A stretch of 64,000 nt of DNA from Conyzicola nivalis. GTDB taxonomy: Bacteria > Actinomycetota > Actinomycetes > Actinomycetales > Microbacteriaceae. A model generated the notes under the pieces. It was given only the letters and a program-made list of their open reading frames with translations. It did not search any database and had not been told where the DNA came from. The stretch is from NCBI RefSeq assembly GCF_014639655.1, contig NZ_BMGB01000001.1:1752882-1816881 (forward strand), given 5' to 3'. Made by a program: the position numbers and the translations under genes. Positions 46,267 to 55,498 of the stretch are shown here, piece after piece. The stretch's first letter is position 1. The number at the start of each line of letters is the position of its first letter.

Positions 46267-47117
46267 CCGCGCCGCACCGCGCCGCGGTCTCCCTCGTCAC
46301 CGTGTCGTACTACTCGGGTGACTACCTGCCCGGCTTCTTCGCGTCGGTGACGGGCGCGAGTGCCGCACCCGTGGCATCCGTTCTCGTCAACAACGCGGGC
46401 GACGACCCTGCCCTTCCCGCGATCGCCGCCACCCTCCCCGGCGTCACCGTGGTGGATCCGGGCGACAACCTCGGTTACGGCAAGGCGATGAACCTCGGGG
46501 TCACGCGCACGGCCGACTCGGAGTGGCTGCTGCTCAGCAACCCCGACCTCACGCTTTCCCCCGGCGCGATCGACGAGCTCGTGCGCGTCGGCGGGTCAGA
46601 CCCGCGCATCGGGGCCGTCGGCCCGCTCATCCACACGCCGTCCGGCGAGGTGTACCCGTCTGCGCGCCGGCTGCCGTCGCTACGGCACGGCATCGGGCAC
46701 GCGATCTTCGGCCAGGTCTGGAAGAGCAACCCTTGGACGCGTTCCTACCTCGCCGACCGCGAGAACCCGCCGCGCGAGCGAGACGCCGGATGGCTCTCCG
46801 GCGCGTGCCTGCTGGTGCGACGCGAGGCCTTCGAACAGGTGGGCGGCTTCGACGACAAATTCTTCATGTACTTCGAAGACGTCGACCTCTGTGCCCGTAT
46901 CGGTCGCGCGGGCTGGCGCATCGTCTACGCCCCGTCGGCCGAGCTGATGCACGTCGGCGGACACTCCACCGACCGCGTCAACCGGGCCATGATCCGGGTG
47001 CACCACGAGAGCGCATACAAGTACCTCGCGGCACGCTACACCGGCTGGTACTTGGGGCCGTTGCGCCTCGCGCTGCGCGTCGGCCTGCGCCTGCGCGCCT
47101 CGATTACCCGCCGCTGA
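46263..47117 (+). CDS. Glycosyltransferase family 2 (rhamnosyltransferase-like)
   Basis: 284 residues. GT2 features: VSLVTVSYYSGDYLPGFF, LVNNAGDDPA, DNLGYGKAMNLGV, LLLSNPDLTLSPGAI, and the acceptor-side block GWLSGACLLVRREAFEQVGGFDDKFFMYFEDVDLCAR. This pattern is typical of rhamnosyltransferases, matching the dTDP-rhamnose genes at 52-55.5 kb. The start ATG 46263 overlaps the GT-C gene stop by 4 bases. Confidence 0.9.
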   Translation: MTAPHRAAVSLVTVSYYSGDYLPGFFASVTGASAAPVASVLVNNAGDDPALPAIAATLPGVTVVDPGDNLGYGKAMNLGVTRTADSEWLLLSNPDLTLSPGAIDELVRVGGSDPRIGAVGPLIHTPSGEVYPSARRLPSLRHGIGHAIFGQVWKSNPWTRSYLADRENPPRERDAGWLSGACLLVRREAFEQVGGFDDKFFMYFEDVDLCARIGRAGWRIVYAPSAELMHVGGHSTDRVNRAMIRVHHESAYKYLAARYTGWYLGPLRLALRVGLRLRASITRR

Positions 47118-47256
47118 GGCGCGCCGATCCGGCGAAAGTGGTGGCGATTCGGTCGATCGCGGCTACTCTGAACAAACACGGGGCTCATTTCGTTCCTTTT
47201 CGGGCCCCCTCTACTCGTCGTGGTTCGGGCCGCGGCACCGCAAGCGGGGGTTTGCC

Positions 47257-48699
47257 ATGCGAAAGAAATTGACCACGATCCTGAGCGGGATCGCGATGGC
47301 CGCGCTCCTCGGTGGGGTTCTCGCCGGCGCCTCGGTGCCAGCCGCGACACAGGCGGCGACGCCCGATGCCCGCAACTTCGACCCGGGCCGCATCATCGAT
47401 GACGGCGTCTTCTACAACCCGGGCACGATGGGTCCGGCCGATATCCAGGCCTTCATCGACTCCAAGGAAAACTGCGCGCCGACGGCCGGAAACCCCGGAT
47501 GCCTCGAGAGCTACCGCTCCGACACCCCGTACAAGCCGGCGAACGCCAACTGCAGCGAGTTCGCGGCGGGCAGCAACGAGCTCGCTTCCGACATCATCTT
47601 CCGGGCGGCGCAGGCCTGTGGCGTCAACCCGCAGGTGATCCTCGCGACGCTCGAAAAAGAGCAGGGTCTCGTCACCTCGGGCAACCCGAACGCGGGCAAG
47701 TACCGCATCGCGATGGGCTACGGCTGCCCCGACACCGCCGCGTGCGACACGGCGTACTACGGCTTCGGCAACCAGGTCATCTCCGCCGCGCGCCAGTTCA
47801 AGCGGTACGTCGCTCCCGGCAACACCTTCCGCTACAAGGCCGGCCAGGTCAACGTGATCCAGTGGCACCCCAACGCCGCCTGCGGCGCGAGCGAGGTTTA
47901 CATCGCCAACAACGCGACCGCCGCGCTCTACAACTACACGCCGTACCGTCCGAACCAGGCCGCGCTCAACAACCTCGGCGGACTGGGTGACGCCTGCTCC
48001 TCCTACGGCAACCGCAACTTCTGGAAGTTCTTCACCGACTGGTTCGGTTCGACCACCGTGCCGAAGGCCGCCTCGGCGTTCGTCAAGTCGCTCTACAACG
48101 ACGTGCTCGGCCGCGAGGCGGGTGCCGTCGAGGTGCACGGCTGGGGCATGCTCGTCACCAACGGGCGCGCACCGGTCGACGTTGCCGCCGGGTTCGTCGA
48201 CAGCGACGAGTACCGCCTGATCCGAATCAACTCGGCCTACCAGACCATCCTCGGCCGTGCGGCCGAAGACGGCGGCGCGGCCGGCTGGCTCGTGAACATG
48301 AAGAACGGTCTGCTCACCACCGACGACGTCGACAAGGTGTTCCTCGCAACCGGCGAGTACCTCACCAACACGGGCGGCACGAACGAGTCGTTCGTCGCCG
48401 CGCTCTACCAGCGCCTGATCGGCCGCGCGGCCGCGCCGGAAGAGGTGTCCGGCTGGGCGGCCATCGCCGCCGCACAGGGCCGCCATCAGGTCGTCAACTC
48501 GATCTGGAGCTCGGTCGAGACCGCCCAGTCGCGTGTCTCGCTCATGTACGCCGCCTATCTCGGCCGCGCACCCGAGCCGGCCGGCGTCGCCGGCTGGGCA
48601 CAGGTCGCCATCGAACGCGGCGACGCCGGCGTGCGCTGGGCCATTATCGGCAGCTCCGAGTACTGGTCGCGTGCTTCGGCCCGCTTCCCGAACGGCTAG
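47257..48699 (+). CDS. Secreted protein with DUF4214 repeats
   Basis: 480 residues. A Sec signal peptide (MRKKLTTILSGIAMAALLGG..., probable cut near residue 33) is followed by a domain (about 40-265) containing CGVNPQVILATLEKEQGLVTS, which resembles the helix of lysozyme-like/transglycosylase folds, and several cysteines. Residues about 275-480 carry four helical repeats centred on L-GR-A (VLGREAGAVEVHGW, ILGRAAEDGGAAGW, LIGRAAAPEEVSGW, YLGRAPEPAGVAGW), the DUF4214 pattern. It may bind or process the surface glycan or peptidoglycan outside the cell. GGGGG precedes the ATG. The 139-base gap before it holds TACTCT as a possible -10. It ends at a UUCG hairpin. Confidence 0.8.
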   Translation: MRKKLTTILSGIAMAALLGGVLAGASVPAATQAATPDARNFDPGRIIDDGVFYNPGTMGPADIQAFIDSKENCAPTAGNPGCLESYRSDTPYKPANANCSEFAAGSNELASDIIFRAAQACGVNPQVILATLEKEQGLVTSGNPNAGKYRIAMGYGCPDTAACDTAYYGFGNQVISAARQFKRYVAPGNTFRYKAGQVNVIQWHPNAACGASEVYIANNATAALYNYTPYRPNQAALNNLGGLGDACSSYGNRNFWKFFTDWFGSTTVPKAASAFVKSLYNDVLGREAGAVEVHGWGMLVTNGRAPVDVAAGFVDSDEYRLIRINSAYQTILGRAAEDGGAAGWLVNMKNGLLTTDDVDKVFLATGEYLTNTGGTNESFVAALYQRLIGRAAAPEEVSGWAAIAAAQGRHQVVNSIWSSVETAQSRVSLMYAAYLGRAPEPAGVAGWAQVAIERGDAGVRWAIIGSSEYWSRASARFPNG

Positions 48700-48707
48700 C
48701 GAGAACG

Positions 48708-48747
48708 AAAGAAGGGGCGGTCGACTTCGGTCGGCCGCCCCTCTTTC
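48708..48747. terminator. Two-way terminator hairpin with TTCG loop
   Basis: AAGAAGGGGCGGTCGAC pairs with GTCGGCCGCCCCTCTTTCT around TTCG (48725-48728), giving a stem of roughly 17 pairs with one bulge. It separates the convergent DUF4214 gene and glycosyltransferase cassette B. Cassette A ends at a similar hairpin. Confidence 0.85.
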
Positions 48748-48758
48748 TCGTGCTGGGT

Positions 48759-50210
48759 CTAGTCGCCCACCACGAAGTAGTCCCAGAGCTCCGCGGCGTA
48801 GTCGTCCCAACCCCGCGTCGGGTGGTTCAGCGCCTCGAGCCGCAGCTGCCCGAGCAGCACGTCGTTCTCGATGAGCGAGCGCATGCCGTCGGCCACGCTG
48901 TCGTCGTCGTAGGGATTCACGAGCACCGCGCCGCCGGCGAGTTCTGCGATCTCGCGCATGCTGCCGTGCTGCGACGTGACCACCGGGGTTCCGGCCGAGA
49001 GCGACTCACCGACGGGGAGTCCGAACCCCTCGTTCACCGACGGGAAAACGGTGAAGCGGGCCAGGCGGTAGGCGGCCCAGAGCAAAGGATCGGCGATTCC
49101 CGAAATCGAGAGCACCGTGCGGTTGTCGGAGTGCATGCGGGTGATCTGCGCGGTGAAGGCGCGGCTGTTCCACGAGTTACCGCCAACGAAGACGAGCTGG
49201 AACCGGTGCCCCTCGAGCCACAGCGTTTCCGCTGCGGAAAGCACCGCCATGTGGTTCTTGCGCGGTTCGTGGCTGCCGACGACGAGCACGAGCGGGTCGC
49301 TCTCGTTGTAGCCGATCATCGACTTGAACTTGGCGAGGGCCTCGTCCGTCGCGTCCTCGGCCTCGGAAGGCAGGAAGACGGTCTCGATCTGCGGCCCGGC
49401 GATGCCGGTGGGTGCGAGCATCCTGCGCCATCCGCCGTACTCGATGCCGGCCGCGCGCGAGATCGATGCCACACGGTCCATGTGGGCGACGGCGCCGAGG
49501 TTCCAGGCGAAGTGCGACGCCATGCCGTCGGCCACGGTCTCGACGCTCGTGAGCGGCACGCAGTCGAAGCCGATCACGCCGGACCGCGACCGCGAAAAGC
49601 GAGCGAGAGCGGCGATGCGCTCGGTGCGCCACGGCTCGGCGGCGAGTTCCGGCAGCAGGAAGTGTCCCTGCCAGGGCACGACGATCGGCATGCGGCCTAC
49701 GTGCTTGTCCTTCGTCGTGGCGTGGGTGCCGTAGAGCGCGCGGGCGTGCTCGCTCGCGGTAAGGCGCCGGAGCGAGCGGCGGTCGTCACGCCAAGTGACG
49801 AACACCACGTCGTGGTCGGTGTTCCAGCGGCGCACGGTCTCGCGCGCGACCCGCTGGATCCCGGTGGCCAGCTCGGTCTCGGCGGTGTGCATGATGTCGA
49901 TGATCACCGCGTTGCGAAGCACCTCGACGGCCGGGGGCTGGCGCAGCGCGCCGAACCGGCCGGGTGCCGTCATGCTCGACTCGATGACCGAGCGCGCACC
50001 GTTCAACTGCATCGTGCGGTGGGCGGTCTGCACCTCGCGCTCGGTCGGCAGGTGCCCGCTGAGCGCGGCGAGCACGAGCCAGGTGGTCTCCTCGCTCGGG
50101 TCGCGTTCGACGGCCGCGACCGCTTCGACGATGGTCGCCGTCGGGGTCTGCGACCCGTCGAGGGCGGAGACGAGGGCGCCGTAGCGCCGTGACAGCCAGT
50201 CGCCGCTCAC
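48759..50210 (-). CDS. Glycosyltransferase family 4-like, cassette B second gene
   Basis: 483 residues from GTG 50210, overlapping the preceding gene by 4 bases (GTGA). A helical N-terminus (about 1-90) precedes MHTAETELATGIQRVARETVRRW, LLPELAAEPWRTER, SGVIGFDCVPLTSVETVADG, LVLVVGSHEPRKNH, FVGGNSWNS and PSVNEGFGLPVGESLSAGTPVV. These blocks are shared almost word for word with the 34964-36397 protein, so the two are paralogues from a cassette duplication. The start is set by the overlap; the open frame upstream reads through the neighbour in another frame. Confidence 0.88.
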   Translation of the reverse strand: MSGDWLSRRYGALVSALDGSQTPTATIVEAVAAVERDPSEETTWLVLAALSGHLPTEREVQTAHRTMQLNGARSVIESSMTAPGRFGALRQPPAVEVLRNAVIIDIMHTAETELATGIQRVARETVRRWNTDHDVVFVTWRDDRRSLRRLTASEHARALYGTHATTKDKHVGRMPIVVPWQGHFLLPELAAEPWRTERIAALARFSRSRSGVIGFDCVPLTSVETVADGMASHFAWNLGAVAHMDRVASISRAAGIEYGGWRRMLAPTGIAGPQIETVFLPSEAEDATDEALAKFKSMIGYNESDPLVLVVGSHEPRKNHMAVLSAAETLWLEGHRFQLVFVGGNSWNSRAFTAQITRMHSDNRTVLSISGIADPLLWAAYRLARFTVFPSVNEGFGLPVGESLSAGTPVVTSQHGSMREIAELAGGAVLVNPYDDDSVADGMRSLIENDVLLGQLRLEALNHPTRGWDDYAAELWDYFVVGD

Positions 50211-51694
50211 AGGGTCTTCTCCAGAATTTCGGATGTCGCGGCGAGCCACAGCTCGTCGGCATAGTCTTCCCACGTGCGGGGTTCCCGAGCGGCCAGTTGT
50301 GCCAGCAGGGTCTCGATGAGGGCGTCGTCGTCGAGCATCCGACGAAGCCCGGCGAGAACGGCCTCGTCGTCGCGCGGGTCGACCGTGTAGCAGCCTCCGT
50401 CGCGGGCGATCTCCTCGATACTGCCGTAATTGCTGGTGAGCACGGGTGTCCCGTAGGCGAGCGACTCCCCGACCGGCAGGCCGAAGCCCTCGTGCAACGA
50501 GATGAACGCCGAGAACCGGGCGCGGGCATAGGCGGCCTGCAGCAGCTCGTCGGTGGCGTGACGGTGCACTGTCACGGTACGACCGGCAGCCTTCAGACGG
50601 TCGACGAGGTTGTCGAAGTCGCGCGCCAGCTCTGCGTCGGCTCCGCCGATGAACATGAGCTCGAAAGCATAGCCCTCACGCCATAGCTGCTCGGCGGCGT
50701 AGAGCAACGAGACCTGGTTCTTGCGTGGCTCCTGCGTGCCGACGCTGAGCACGAGCGGCAGAGCCGACGTGTCGTCGTGGGCAGCGAAGTCCGCGCCCAC
50801 CGTGTCGATGGGCAGCGGTATGGCCGAGATCTGCGGCCCGACGAGTCCCTGCGCGGCGAGCGCGTTGGCGAACCCGGCGAACTCCTCACCGGCCGAGCGG
50901 CTGATCGAGAGCACCCGGTCCATGTGCTTGACCGCCCACAGGTACTTCGCGAACCGGTTGGCCTCTGAGTACGGCACGTCCTGCGCGCTCACGATCGGGA
51001 TCGTGTCGTAGCCCACGGCGGTGACCCGGTTGCCCGAGAACTGCGCGAGGGTGGCAAGGCGGGAACAGATGTGCTCGCGCGCCACCTCGGGGAGGATGAC
51101 GTCGGTGTTCCACGGCACGACGAGCACGGACCCGTCGTCGTAGCTGTCGGGCGACGCTTGTGCGCGCTTCGAGCTCGTCCACTCGAGAACACGCGCCTCT
51201 TCGTCGCCGCGCAGTTCGCGCATGGCCGAACCGCGGTTGGTCCATGCCACGAGCTCGAAGTTCTTGGTCTCGTCGGCGGCCCACCGGGCGAGCGTCTCGC
51301 GCACGACGCGCTGGATGCCGCTGTTGTGACCGTGGCGTGCGCAGAAGTCCACGTCGACGACGGGGCGGTCGGAGACGATGCGGATGGCACTGCCACCGAA
51401 GCCGTCGGCACTCGCGGGCCGAACGGCACTCGTCAGCAGGACGGCCATCGCCTCGTCGCGTCTCGACGCCCGAAGGCTGCGGCGCAGCCGGTGCACGTCG
51501 GAAGCCTCGGGGAAGGAGCCGGTCATCACCACGAGGGCGAGCCAGAGACGGTCGCCGGTGGGATTCGCCCAGAGCGACCGGCCGATCTCGGAGGCTAGAG
51601 CGCCGACCGACAGAGTCGCCACATCGTTATGACCGAGGATGTGCGGGGCACCCTGGCGCAGTCGGGCGAGCAGAGGTTCGGCGGCCTCAGCCAC
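50207..51694 (-). CDS. Glycosyltransferase family 4-like, cassette B first gene
   Basis: 495 residues. The N-terminal domain holds GAPHILGHND, then VDFCARHGHNSGIQRVVRETLARW, VVPWNTDVILPEVA, VGTQEPRKNQ and SLHEGFGLPVGESLAYGTPVL. It is the counterpart of the protein at 36394-37893. It overlaps the small upstream gene by 8 bases and the downstream transferase by 4, the same distances as in cassette A. Confidence 0.88.
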   Translation of the reverse strand: MAEAAEPLLARLRQGAPHILGHNDVATLSVGALASEIGRSLWANPTGDRLWLALVVMTGSFPEASDVHRLRRSLRASRRDEAMAVLLTSAVRPASADGFGGSAIRIVSDRPVVDVDFCARHGHNSGIQRVVRETLARWAADETKNFELVAWTNRGSAMRELRGDEEARVLEWTSSKRAQASPDSYDDGSVLVVPWNTDVILPEVAREHICSRLATLAQFSGNRVTAVGYDTIPIVSAQDVPYSEANRFAKYLWAVKHMDRVLSISRSAGEEFAGFANALAAQGLVGPQISAIPLPIDTVGADFAAHDDTSALPLVLSVGTQEPRKNQVSLLYAAEQLWREGYAFELMFIGGADAELARDFDNLVDRLKAAGRTVTVHRHATDELLQAAYARARFSAFISLHEGFGLPVGESLAYGTPVLTSNYGSIEEIARDGGCYTVDPRDDEAVLAGLRRMLDDDALIETLLAQLAAREPRTWEDYADELWLAATSEILEKTL

Positions 51695-52055
51695 GTCGTC
51701 TCGCTGCGATTCGATTCTTCAGGTAGCCGCCGGACATGCGCGCGGCACGGACGAGACCGACCCGCCTGACCTTGAGGCGCACACTCTGCACGGCACGCAG
51801 GGGCTTGGTCACGCGCCAGGAGACGCTGTTGCGCAGCGAGACGATGATCGTCGACTCGGCGTATTCCGACTGCACGGCGGAAAGCCAGTGCTCTGCTTCG
51901 CGGTCTCGCAGCACGGCCAGTTCGGCGCTGAGCTCCTCGACCCGGGCGCGAAGCTCGTCGCGTTCGGCGGCTATCGCCTCGATATCTTCATTCTGCTGCG
52001 GCACGACGGTTCCCAAAAATGCATCTGTGAGTTCGGGCGCGAAGGCACCCGGCAT
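51687..52055 (-). CDS. Small cassette protein B with SWRVTKPLRAV motif
   Basis: 122 residues from ATG 52055. A coiled-coil stretch (NEDIEAIAAERDELRARVEELSAELAVLRDREAEHWLSAV) is followed by NSVSWRVTKPLRAVQSVRLKVRR and a basic tail ending KNRIAARRRG. It matches the 37886-38200 protein in motif, order and its 8-bp overlap with the next gene, though the N-terminus is longer. No membrane segment. It lies 50 bases behind rmlA, probably in the rmlC-rmlA transcript. Function unknown; adaptor or scaffold for the transferases is one possibility. Confidence 0.78.
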   Translation of the reverse strand: MPGAFAPELTDAFLGTVVPQQNEDIEAIAAERDELRARVEELSAELAVLRDREAEHWLSAVQSEYAESTIIVSLRNSVSWRVTKPLRAVQSVRLKVRRVGLVRAARMSGGYLKNRIAARRRG

Positions 52056-52105
52056 CAATCTTAACCGCCAAGCCTGCGAGGCCTATAAACGTTTACGACG
52101 CCGAG

Positions 52106-52972
52106 CTAAGCGCGGTCGAGAATTCGCGCGAGATAACGCCCGTAGCCGCTCTTCAGCAGGGGCTGCGCGAGCGCCCTGAGCTGCTCGTCGGAGATCCACC
52201 CCGCGCGCCAGGCGATCTCCTCGATGCATCCGATCTTGAAATCCTGTCGGTCCTCGATGACGCGCACGTACTCGCTCGCCTGCATCATCGACTCGAACGT
52301 TCCCGTGTCGAGCCAGGCGGTGCCGCGGTCGAGCACCTGCACGCGCAGTGTGTCGCGCTGCAGGTAGTGGTCGTTGACCGCCGTGATCTCGAGTTCGCCG
52401 CGCGCGCTCGGGGTGATGCCCTTCGCGATTTCCACCACGCTGTTGTCGTAGAAATAGAGGCCGGGCACGGCGAAGTTGCTCTTCGGGTGCTCCGGCTTTT
52501 CCTCGATCGACACGGCCTTGAAGTCGGCGTCGAACTCCACGACACCGTAGGCGCGCGGTTCGCTCACGTGGTAGGCGAAGATCAAGGCCCCCTCTATGCC
52601 CGCGTGCTGTCGCAAGGCCGTGCCGAGACCGGCGCCGTGGAAGATGTTGTCGCCGAGCACGAGGGCCACGCTTTCGTCGCCGATGAACTCCTCACCGATG
52701 ATGAACGCTTGGGCGAGACCGTCGGGCGAGGCCTGGGTCGCGTACGTGATCGAGATGCCGAGCGCCGAGCCGTCACCGAGCAGGCGTTCGAACTGGGCCT
52801 GGTCGTCGGGCGTCGAGATCACGAGCACCTCGGAGATTCCCGCCATCATGAGCGTCGACAGGGGGTAGTAGATCATCGGCTTGTCGTAGATCGGCATCAG
52901 CTGCTTCGAGATGCCCTTGGTGATCGGGTAGAGCCGGGTGCCGGAGCCTCCCGCGAGGATGATGCCGCGCAT
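52106..52972 (-). CDS. rmlA: Glucose-1-phosphate thymidylyltransferase
   Basis: 288 residues. [35 protein letters not shown] is the nucleotidyltransferase start, with [33 protein letters not shown] and [17 protein letters not shown], all RmlA signatures. It makes dTDP-glucose, the first step to dTDP-rhamnose. The start is 3 bases behind the rmlC stop, so the two are co-transcribed from the rmlC promoter. Confidence 0.97.
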   Translation of the reverse strand: MRGIILAGGSGTRLYPITKGISKQLMPIYDKPMIYYPLSTLMMAGISEVLVISTPDDQAQFERLLGDGSALGISITYATQASPDGLAQAFIIGEEFIGDESVALVLGDNIFHGAGLGTALRQHAGIEGALIFAYHVSEPRAYGVVEFDADFKAVSIEEKPEHPKSNFAVPGLYFYDNSVVEIAKGITPSARGELEITAVNDHYLQRDTLRVQVLDRGTAWLDTGTFESMMQASEYVRVIEDRQDFKIGCIEEIAWRAGWISDEQLRALAQPLLKSGYGRYLARILDRA

Positions 52973-52975
52973 GAT

Positions 52976-53584
52976 CTAGACCATTCCGTCGAGTGCGGAG
53001 TACAGGCTCTGCGAGTCCGCCCAGGTCGGCAGCACGCCGTCGCGCAGGGCATCACTCAGTGTGGGGGCGTCGCGGTCTTTCGGCGAGACCTGCAGTTCGC
53101 CGAGGACGTCGGGAAACGCGAGGCCGATCTCGGGATCGAACACGCTGATTCCGAGTTCGCGCTGCGGGTTGAAGACCTCGGAAACGAGATAGCTCACCGT
53201 CGCGTTGTCGGTGAGCGACACGATCGCGTGGCCGAGGCCCTCGGAGAGGTAGACGGTGCGCCGGTCGTCATCGTCGATGATGACGGAGTCCCACTCGCCG
53301 AACGTGGGCGAACCGACCCGCAGATCGATGATGTAGTCGACGAAGCCGCCTCGGACCGCGGTGACGTACTTCGCCTGCCCGGGAGGGACGAGGGCGTAGT
53401 GGATGCCACGGGCGACACCCTTCGACGAGACCGACATGTTGCCCTGCCTGAGGGTCAGGGGGTGCCCCACCGTCTCCTGCAGAGCCTCGTGCCGGTAGAA
53501 CTCGAAGAAGGCGCCGCGTTCGTCTCGGTGCTGCACGGGAGTGAACTCCCAAGCGCCGGAAATGGAAAGCTCACGAATCTTCAC
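52976..53584 (-). CDS. rmlC: dTDP-4-dehydrorhamnose 3,5-epimerase
   Basis: 202 residues. The cupin core includes RDERGAFFEFYR, NMSVSSKGVARGIHYALVPPGQAKYVTAVRG (catalytic His in GIHYA), VYLSEGLGHAIVSL and SYLVSEVFNPQRE. It epimerises C3 and C5 of dTDP-4-keto-6-deoxyglucose, the third rhamnose step. GTG 53584 is the start: TAGACT lies exactly 7 bases before it and the family N-terminus fits. It is divergent from rmlB across 72 bases. Confidence 0.93.
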   Translation of the reverse strand: MKIRELSISGAWEFTPVQHRDERGAFFEFYRHEALQETVGHPLTLRQGNMSVSSKGVARGIHYALVPPGQAKYVTAVRGGFVDYIIDLRVGSPTFGEWDSVIIDDDDRRTVYLSEGLGHAIVSLTDNATVSYLVSEVFNPQRELGISVFDPEIGLAFPDVLGELQVSPKDRDAPTLSDALRDGVLPTWADSQSLYSALDGMV

Positions 53585-53591
53585 GTGCAGG

Positions 53592-53597
53592 AGTCTA
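53592..53597 (-). promoter_or_regulatory. -10-like TAGACT, leaderless promoter for rmlC-rmlA
   Basis: TAGACT on the minus strand, 7 bases before GTG 53584. TAGAAT (53614-53619) on the plus strand of the same gap may serve rmlB, with a leader of about 35 bases. Confidence 0.5.
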
Positions 53598-53656
53598 CAA
53601 GTGGCCGTGTCGCTAGAATTCGGAACATCCCTAGTCGAGAGAGTCTGTGACACGAC

Positions 53657-54643
53657 ATGAGAATTCTGGTAACCGGCGGCGCCGGTTTCATCGGCTCGAA
53701 CTTCGTTCGACGAACCATCGAAGACGCCTACCCCGGGCTCGAGGGCGCCGAGGTGATCGTGCTCGACGCACTCACCTATTCGGGCAACCTCCAAAACCTC
53801 GCTCCCGTGGCCGACTCCCCCCGCTACACGTTCGTGCACGGCGACATCCGCGACGCCGACTTGCTGGATTCGATCTTCCCCTCGGTCGACGCCGTCGTGC
53901 ACTTCGCCGCCGAAAGCCACGTCGACCGTTCCGTGCGCGACGCGTCGATCTTCGTCGAGACCAATGTGCTCGGCACACAACGACTGCTCGACGCCGCCCT
54001 GCGCTCGGGACTCAAGCGCTTCGTCCACGTGTCCACCGACGAGGTCTACGGCTCGATCGCCGAAGGGTCGTGGAACGAGGAGCGGCCATTGGAGCCGAAC
54101 TCGCCCTATTCGGCCTCCAAAGCGGGCAGCGATCTGTTGGCGCGCAGCTACTTCCGTACGCACGGTCTCGACGTCTCCATCACCCGCTGCTCCAACAACT
54201 ACGGGCCCTACCACTTTCCCGAGAAGGTCATCCCGCTCTTCGTAACGAACCTCATCGACGACCGGCACGTGCCGCTCTACGGCGCGGGCAACAACATCCG
54301 CGACTGGCTTCACGTCGACGACCACACCCGGGGCATCGCGATGGTGCTCGTCGGCGGCCGAGCCGGCGAGATCTACAACATCGGCGGCGGCACCGAGCTC
54401 ACCAACAAGGACCTGACCCAGCTGTTGCTCGATTCGACCGGCAAAGACTGGACGTACGTCGACCGCGTCGCCGACCGTCTCGGACACGACCTGCGGTATA
54501 GCGTCGACATCTCGAAGATCCGCGACGAGCTCGGCTACGAACCGCTCGTGCCGTTCGAGAGAGGTCTCGCCGAGGTCGTGCAGTGGTACCGCGACAACCG
54601 TGAGTGGTGGCAACCGCTGAAAAGCCGCGCGGAGCTCGCGTGA
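53657..54643 (+). CDS. rmlB: dTDP-glucose 4,6-dehydratase
   Basis: 328 residues. NAD loop VTGGAGFIGSNFVR, catalytic HVSTDEVYGSI (Thr127, Asp128, Glu129), YxxxK Y151/K155 in SPYSASKAGSDL, and NNYGPYHFPEKVIPLF. It makes dTDP-4-keto-6-deoxyglucose, the second rhamnose step. It shares one base with the rmlD start (TGATG), so translation is coupled. Confidence 0.97.
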   Translation: MRILVTGGAGFIGSNFVRRTIEDAYPGLEGAEVIVLDALTYSGNLQNLAPVADSPRYTFVHGDIRDADLLDSIFPSVDAVVHFAAESHVDRSVRDASIFVETNVLGTQRLLDAALRSGLKRFVHVSTDEVYGSIAEGSWNEERPLEPNSPYSASKAGSDLLARSYFRTHGLDVSITRCSNNYGPYHFPEKVIPLFVTNLIDDRHVPLYGAGNNIRDWLHVDDHTRGIAMVLVGGRAGEIYNIGGGTELTNKDLTQLLLDSTGKDWTYVDRVADRLGHDLRYSVDISKIRDELGYEPLVPFERGLAEVVQWYRDNREWWQPLKSRAELA

Positions 54644-55494
54644 TGCGCTACCTGATCGTCGGCGGTCGTGGCATGCTCGGGTCCGACCTCGCTGTCGCGC
54701 TCTCCGGCCGCGACGTCACCGTCGTCGGCAGTGCCGACGTCGACGTGACCGACCGCGCCGCGGTTCTCGCCGCGACCGACGGGTTCGACGTCGTGCTTAA
54801 CGCCGCCGCCTACACGAAGGTCGACGACGCCGAGACGCACGAGGCCGACGCCATGGCGGTGAACGCCGCGGGCGCCGAGAATCTCGCCATCGCGGCGCGC
54901 GAGGCCGGCGCTGTTCTCGTGCACGTCTCCACCGATTACGTGTTCGACGGCTCTGCCACCTCGCCGTATGCCGAGACCCAGCCACTCGCGCCGCTCGGCG
55001 CCTACGGTCGCTCGAAGGCCGAGGGAGAACGCCGCGTGCTCACCGCGCATCCCGACGGGTCGTACATCGTGCGCACGGCGTGGTTGTACGGCGAGCATGG
55101 ACCGAACTTCGCGCGCACGATGCTGTCACTGGCCGCGTCGCGCCCCACCGTGAGCGTCGTGGACGACCAGCTCGGGCAGCCGACCTGGACCCTCGACCTA
55201 GCCCGGCAGATCGTCGCGCTTGTCGATGCGGCACCGTCGTTCGGCGTGTATCACGGTACGAACTCGGGCTCGGCGACGTGGTTCGATTTCGCTCGCGCAG
55301 TGTTCGAGGTGGCTGGCCTCGACCCCGAGCGTGTGCTGCCGACCACGAGCGCCGCCTTCGTCCGTCCCGCACCACGTCCCGCATACTCGGTGCTCGGCCA
55401 CGACGCCTGGGCTGCGGCCGGCATCCCGGAGATGCGGTCGTGGCGTGCGGCAATTGAGCATTCATTCTTGGCGTTTCCGGGTGCTGTACCCTGA
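54643..55494 (+). CDS. rmlD: dTDP-4-dehydrorhamnose reductase
   Basis: 283 residues. YLIVGGRGMLGSDLA is the NAD(P) loop, NAAAYTKVDDAETH, HVSTDYVFDGSATSPYAE and YGRSKAEGE hold the catalytic Tyr/Lys, and VRTAWLYGEHGPNF follows. It completes dTDP-L-rhamnose. The ATG at 54643 is preferred; GTG 54640 would add one residue. With rmlA, rmlC and rmlB the pathway is complete in 3.4 kb, arranged as two divergent pairs. Confidence 0.96.
   Translation: MRYLIVGGRGMLGSDLAVALSGRDVTVVGSADVDVTDRAAVLAATDGFDVVLNAAAYTKVDDAETHEADAMAVNAAGAENLAIAAREAGAVLVHVSTDYVFDGSATSPYAETQPLAPLGAYGRSKAEGERRVLTAHPDGSYIVRTAWLYGEHGPNFARTMLSLAASRPTVSVVDDQLGQPTWTLDLARQIVALVDAAPSFGVYHGTNSGSATWFDFARAVFEVAGLDPERVLPTTSAAFVRPAPRPAYSVLGHDAWAAAGIPEMRSWRAAIEHSFLAFPGAVP
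55487..55492 (+). promoter_or_regulatory. -10-like TACCCT, leaderless promoter for 55499
   Basis: TACCCT overlaps the rmlD 3' end and is followed by 6 bases and the ATG at 55499. An internal promoter here would let the synthase be made independently of rmlBD. Confidence 0.45.
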
Positions 55495-55498
55495 ATCA

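Noticed and set aside
53614-53619. TAGAAT as a firm promoter for rmlB, and likewise TAGAAT at 41205 and 33900
   Set aside because: The hexamers match a -10 well but none has a TTGACA-like -35 at 16-18 bases, so they are mentioned only as possibilities.
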